Shown: piece by piece, positions 6,020 to 8,276 of the stretch
Layout: each line of letters opens with the position of its first letter
How positions within the stretch are numbered: the stretch's first letter is position 1
Assembly: GCA_903835865.1 (NCBI GenBank)
Contig: CAILON010000211.1
Coordinates: forward strand, 1-8,276
Reading direction: 5' to 3'
DNA length: 8,276 bases
DNA from: an uncultured beta proteobacterium
GTDB lineage: Bacteria > Pseudomonadota > Gammaproteobacteria > Burkholderiales > Burkholderiaceae
Position numbers and translations under genes: made by a program
The notes under the pieces: model-generated
What the model was told of the DNA's origin: nothing
Seen by the model: only the letters and a program-made list of their open reading frames with translations
Databases searched by the model: none

Positions 6020-6042
6020 GATAGAGCCTTACAGGATCTAAA
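6014..6042 (+). promoter_or_regulatory. Weak candidate promoter for the UPF0016 gene
   Basis: TTGAGG (6014-6019) and TCTAAA (6037-6042) each match the sigma70 consensus at 4 of 6 positions, with a 17-bp spacer. This would start transcription near 6049 and leave a leader of about 60 nt. Downstream, TAGATGC occurs twice (6048-6054 and 6063-6069, 15 bp apart) and TTGTCT/AGACAA (6056-6061, 6085-6090) form a loose inverted repeat. Low confidence; a promoter further upstream would put the hairpins into the leader. Confidence 0.2.
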
Positions 6043-6109
6043 CTAGCTAGATGCATTGTCTTTAGATGCCCTTTAAATCCCAATAGACAACATTCAAGCT
6101 ACTGAATTT

Positions 6110-6685
6110 ATGGACTTTTCCGCCTTACTCCTCTCTACCGGTGTTGTTGCTTTAGCTGAAATGGGGGATAAAACCCAGCTTCTGTCTTTGATGTTGGCTG
6201 CCCGATACCCCAAGCAGGCTCTAGCGATCATTGCCGGCATTTTTATAGCCACTATTGCAAATCACGCCTGTGCAGCTTTACTAGGTCATTGGTTAATGAC
6301 CTTACTTTCTCCAGATGTGATGCGTTGGATTTTGGGCTTGAGCTTTTTAGGTATCGGTTTGTGGCTTTTGGTTCCGGACCATATTGATGATGCTGCTGGG
6401 TCTAAGGTTGCGGATAAGGCGTTACAAGTTTTTCTACTGACTGTGGGCCTATTCTTTTTGGCAGAGATGGGTGATAAGACGCAAATTGCGACGATTGCTT
6501 TAGGAGCTCGCTATACAGATGTATTTTCTGTGACTGTCGGCACCACTTTGGGGATGATGTTAGCAAATGCGCCAGCTGTTTGGATTGGTCAGAAATTTAC
6601 GAAGCGGATGCCAATTAAGTGGGTGCATGCTGTAGCGGCAGTAACTTTTATATCGATTGGTATCGCCACTTTAGTTTGGGCTTAA
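6110..6685 (+). CDS. UPF0016/TMEM165-GDT1 family membrane protein, probable Mn2+ exporter
   Basis: Integral membrane cation transporter. Bacterial members (MneA in Vibrio, Mnx in cyanobacteria) are linked to manganese export or partitioning, eukaryotic ones to Ca/Mn exchange in the Golgi. The 191 residues hold about six hydrophobic segments in two homologous halves, each with the defining motif EMGDKTQ: at 17-23 and 119-125. The acidic residues of both copies are thought to form the ion site. The linker at about 88-104 (PDHIDDAAGSKVADK) is hydrophilic, as usual. The ATG at 6110 leaves the first motif in the normal place; an in-frame stop at 6074-6076 and no other ATG rule out a longer form. 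No Shine-Dalgarno is seen. Metal specificity is inferred from the family only. pepN follows after 43 bp; the link between them, if any, is unclear. Confidence 0.92.
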   Translation: MDFSALLLSTGVVALAEMGDKTQLLSLMLAARYPKQALAIIAGIFIATIANHACAALLGHWLMTLLSPDVMRWILGLSFLGIGLWLLVPDHIDDAAGSKVADKALQVFLLTVGLFFLAEMGDKTQIATIALGARYTDVFSVTVGTTLGMMLANAPAVWIGQKFTKRMPIKWVHAVAAVTFISIGIATLVWA

Positions 6686-6716
6686 GCCACTCCCCACAAA
6701 CTTTCTTTACAAGACT

Positions 6717-6722
6717 TAAAAT
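6717..6722 (+). promoter_or_regulatory. Candidate -10 element of pepN
   Basis: TAAAAT matches the -10 consensus at 5 of 6 positions and would place +1 on the A of the pepN ATG at 6729. No acceptable -35 lies 16-19 bp upstream, so it is weak. The alternative is read-through from the UPF0016 gene, since no terminator is visible in 6686-6728. Confidence 0.25.
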
Positions 6723-6728
6723 CATTCT

Positions 6729-8276
6729 ATGAAAACTGATCTCCCACAGAGCTTTCGTAGGCTCGAATACCATCCCCCCATGTATACCTTTGACCAGGTG
6801 GAATTAGATATCGCTTTAGATCCTGCTCGAACCATTGTGAAGAGTCGTATTGAGGTTCTTCCAGGGCTTGGTTTTGAAGTTGGCGCCCCTTTGGTGCTGG
6901 TAGGGCAGGAACTTGAGTTTGTCAGCCTTCGCATTAATGGCGAGGCTCATCGTCAATTTGAATTGACTCCTGAAACCCTGACGATTCATGGTTTACCTAA
7001 TGATGGTAAAGATAGATTTACGGTTGAGATGATTTGCGTTTGTGAGCCCAATAAAAATACGACCTTAATGGGGCTGTATGTTTCGAATGGTAATTTCTTT
7101 ACGCAGTGTGAGGCAGAAGGCTTTAGAAAAATCACTTATTTTCTAGATCGGCCTGATGTCATGGCGCGCTATCACGTAACTTTGCGTGCACGTGAAGCAG
7201 AATGCCCAGTCTTGTTATCCAACGGCAACTTGCTCGGTACAGAAAAATTACCCAATGGTTGGCATAGCGCCACTTGGGAAGACCCATTTCCAAAGCCATC
7301 CTACTTGTTTGCCTTAGTGGCTGGAAAGTTGGAGTGTATTGAGGAAACTATTACCACGAGTAGTGGTGCTAAAAAGCTACTCCAGATTTGGGTTGAGCCA
7401 CATGACCTGCCTAAGACGCGACATGCCATGGATTCCTTGATTGCCTCTATTCATTGGGATGAGAAACGCTTTGGTTTGGAGTTAGACCTTGAGCGCTTCA
7501 TGATTGTTGCAGTGGGTGACTTCAATATGGGCGCGATGGAGAACAAGGGTTTGAATATCTTCAATACCAAGTTTGTCTTAGCGCAACCAGAAACTGCTAC
7601 TGATGCTGACTTTGCCAATATCGAAAGCGTTGTTGCGCACGAATATTTCCATAACTGGACAGGCAACCGCGTGACGTGCCAAGACTGGTTTCAGCTATCC
7701 CTCAAGGAAGGGTTGACAGTGTTCAGGGATCAAGAGTTTTCAGCAGATCAAATGGGCAGTGATTCTGGCAGGGCTGTAAAGCGCATTGAGGATGTGAGAC
7801 TGTTACGTCAATTACAGTTTCCTGAAGATGCGGGTCCAATGGCGCACCCAATCCGGCCAGATGAGTATCAAGAAATTAATAATTTTTATACTGTTACCGT
7901 TTATGAAAAGGGATCGGAAGTCGTGCGGATGTACCAAACCCTATTGGGCAAGGATGGGTTCCGTAAGGGCATGGACTTGTATTTCAACCGCCATGATGGC
8001 CAGGCTGTGACCTGCGATGATTTCTTGGCAGCCATGGCTGACGCTAATGACCGGGATCTTTCACAGTTTAGAAATTGGTATAGCCAGGCAGGAACCCCGC
8101 GGGTCAGGGTTCAAGAACAATATGACGCCGCAAAAAAGCAATTTCATCTCACATTGACACAAAGTTGCGCGCCAAGCCCTGGTCAGCCTGAGAAAAAACC
8201 TTTCCACATTCCTTTAAAGATGCGATTGATCACTAAAAACAATGATCAAGTAGAAGAATTGCTGGAGTTAACGCAG
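6729..8276 (+). CDS. pepN: Aminopeptidase N, M1 zinc metallopeptidase (N-terminal part)
   Basis: Removes N-terminal residues from peptides in the cytosol, a main step of late protein turnover. The frame is open for 516 codons and runs off the window; about 350 C-terminal residues of a usual 870 are missing. Seen: an N-terminal beta domain to about 190; the substrate-anchoring GAMEN at 268-272; the zinc motif HEYFHNW at 304-310 (ligands His304 and His308, general base Glu305); third ligand Glu327 in LKEGLT; FRDQEFSAD at 332-340; and the transition-state Tyr392 in VYEKG. These positions are shifted by 7 to 11 from E. coli PepN, and the RDQEFSAD and VYEKGSEV context is typical of the proteobacterial PepN type rather than the eukaryotic one. 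The ATG at 6729 gives MKTDLPQSFRRLEYHPP, a normal family start. No Shine-Dalgarno is visible. The Zn site is intact, so the visible part gives no sign of inactivation. Confidence 0.96.
   Translation, partial: MKTDLPQSFRRLEYHPPMYTFDQVELDIALDPARTIVKSRIEVLPGLGFEVGAPLVLVGQELEFVSLRINGEAHRQFELTPETLTIHGLPNDGKDRFTVEMICVCEPNKNTTLMGLYVSNGNFFTQCEAEGFRKITYFLDRPDVMARYHVTLRAREAECPVLLSNGNLLGTEKLPNGWHSATWEDPFPKPSYLFALVAGKLECIEETITTSSGAKKLLQIWVEPHDLPKTRHAMDSLIASIHWDEKRFGLELDLERFMIVAVGDFNMGAMENKGLNIFNTKFVLAQPETATDADFANIESVVAHEYFHNWTGNRVTCQDWFQLSLKEGLTVFRDQEFSADQMGSDSGRAVKRIEDVRLLRQLQFPEDAGPMAHPIRPDEYQEINNFYTVTVYEKGSEVVRMYQTLLGKDGFRKGMDLYFNRHDGQAVTCDDFLAAMADANDRDLSQFRNWYSQAGTPRVRVQEQYDAAKKQFHLTLTQSCAPSPGQPEKKPFHIPLKMRLITKNNDQVEELLELTQ

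Noticed and set aside
5930..6060. yybP-ykoY manganese riboswitch upstream of the UPF0016 gene
   Set aside because: Expected from the gene family, but the conserved 5' GGGGAGUA segment and the 3' GCGAGACC-type segment are not present in the right order; kept only as something a covariance search should test.
6166..6487. Repeated EMGDKTQ-coding segments as a DNA repeat
   Set aside because: The two copies differ at many codon positions; this is the ancient internal duplication of the UPF0016 family, not a recent repeat.

Overview
The window reads as ordinary chromosomal DNA from a Gram-negative proteobacterium. Protein flavour, compact spacing and moderate G+C (mid-40s % by eye) best suit a freshwater betaproteobacterium of the Burkholderiaceae, most likely Polynucleobacter. 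This is inference from memory of related proteins, not from a database search. No tRNA, rRNA, CRISPR array, insertion sequence, phage gene or horizontally acquired block was seen.

Layout: (1) 1-1100, minus: an aldehyde dehydrogenase of the coniferyl-aldehyde/ALDH3 type whose C-terminal end lies outside the window. (2) 1150-1722, plus: msrA, divergent from it across 49 bp. (3) 1739-2374, minus: pdxH, convergent with msrA across 16 bp. (4) 2397-3149, plus: tcdA, divergent from pdxH with only 22 bp between the start codons. (5) 3150-3398: a 249-bp A+T-rich leader with inverted repeats and a Shine-Dalgarno-masking fold. (6) 3399-4781 and 4794-5912, plus: an AAT-type amino acid permease and alanine dehydrogenase (ald), a tight two-gene operon. 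(7) 5913-6109: a structured intergenic stretch with a probable intrinsic terminator and a perfect hairpin. (8) 6110-6685, plus: a UPF0016/TMEM165-family membrane protein, probably a manganese exporter. (9) 6729-8276, plus: the N-terminal 516 residues of aminopeptidase N (pepN), cut by the window end.

Functionally this is housekeeping metabolism: aldehyde oxidation, protein methionine repair, vitamin B6 (PLP) synthesis, tRNA ct6A37 modification, amino acid uptake coupled to alanine deamination, metal homeostasis and peptide turnover. Only the permease-ald pair has an obvious joint task: import an amino acid (alanine is the simplest guess) and convert it to pyruvate, ammonia and NADH.

No undescribed protein system was found. 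The points worth a second look are regulatory. The pdxH promoter places +1 on the A of its own ATG (leaderless mRNA) and shares a TATA core with a tcdA -10 element. msrA, and more weakly pepN, show the same -10-to-ATG spacing. The permease starts at TTG behind a near-perfect ribosome binding site that a nested stem could mask. The leader of the UPF0016 gene can form several mutually exclusive hairpins.
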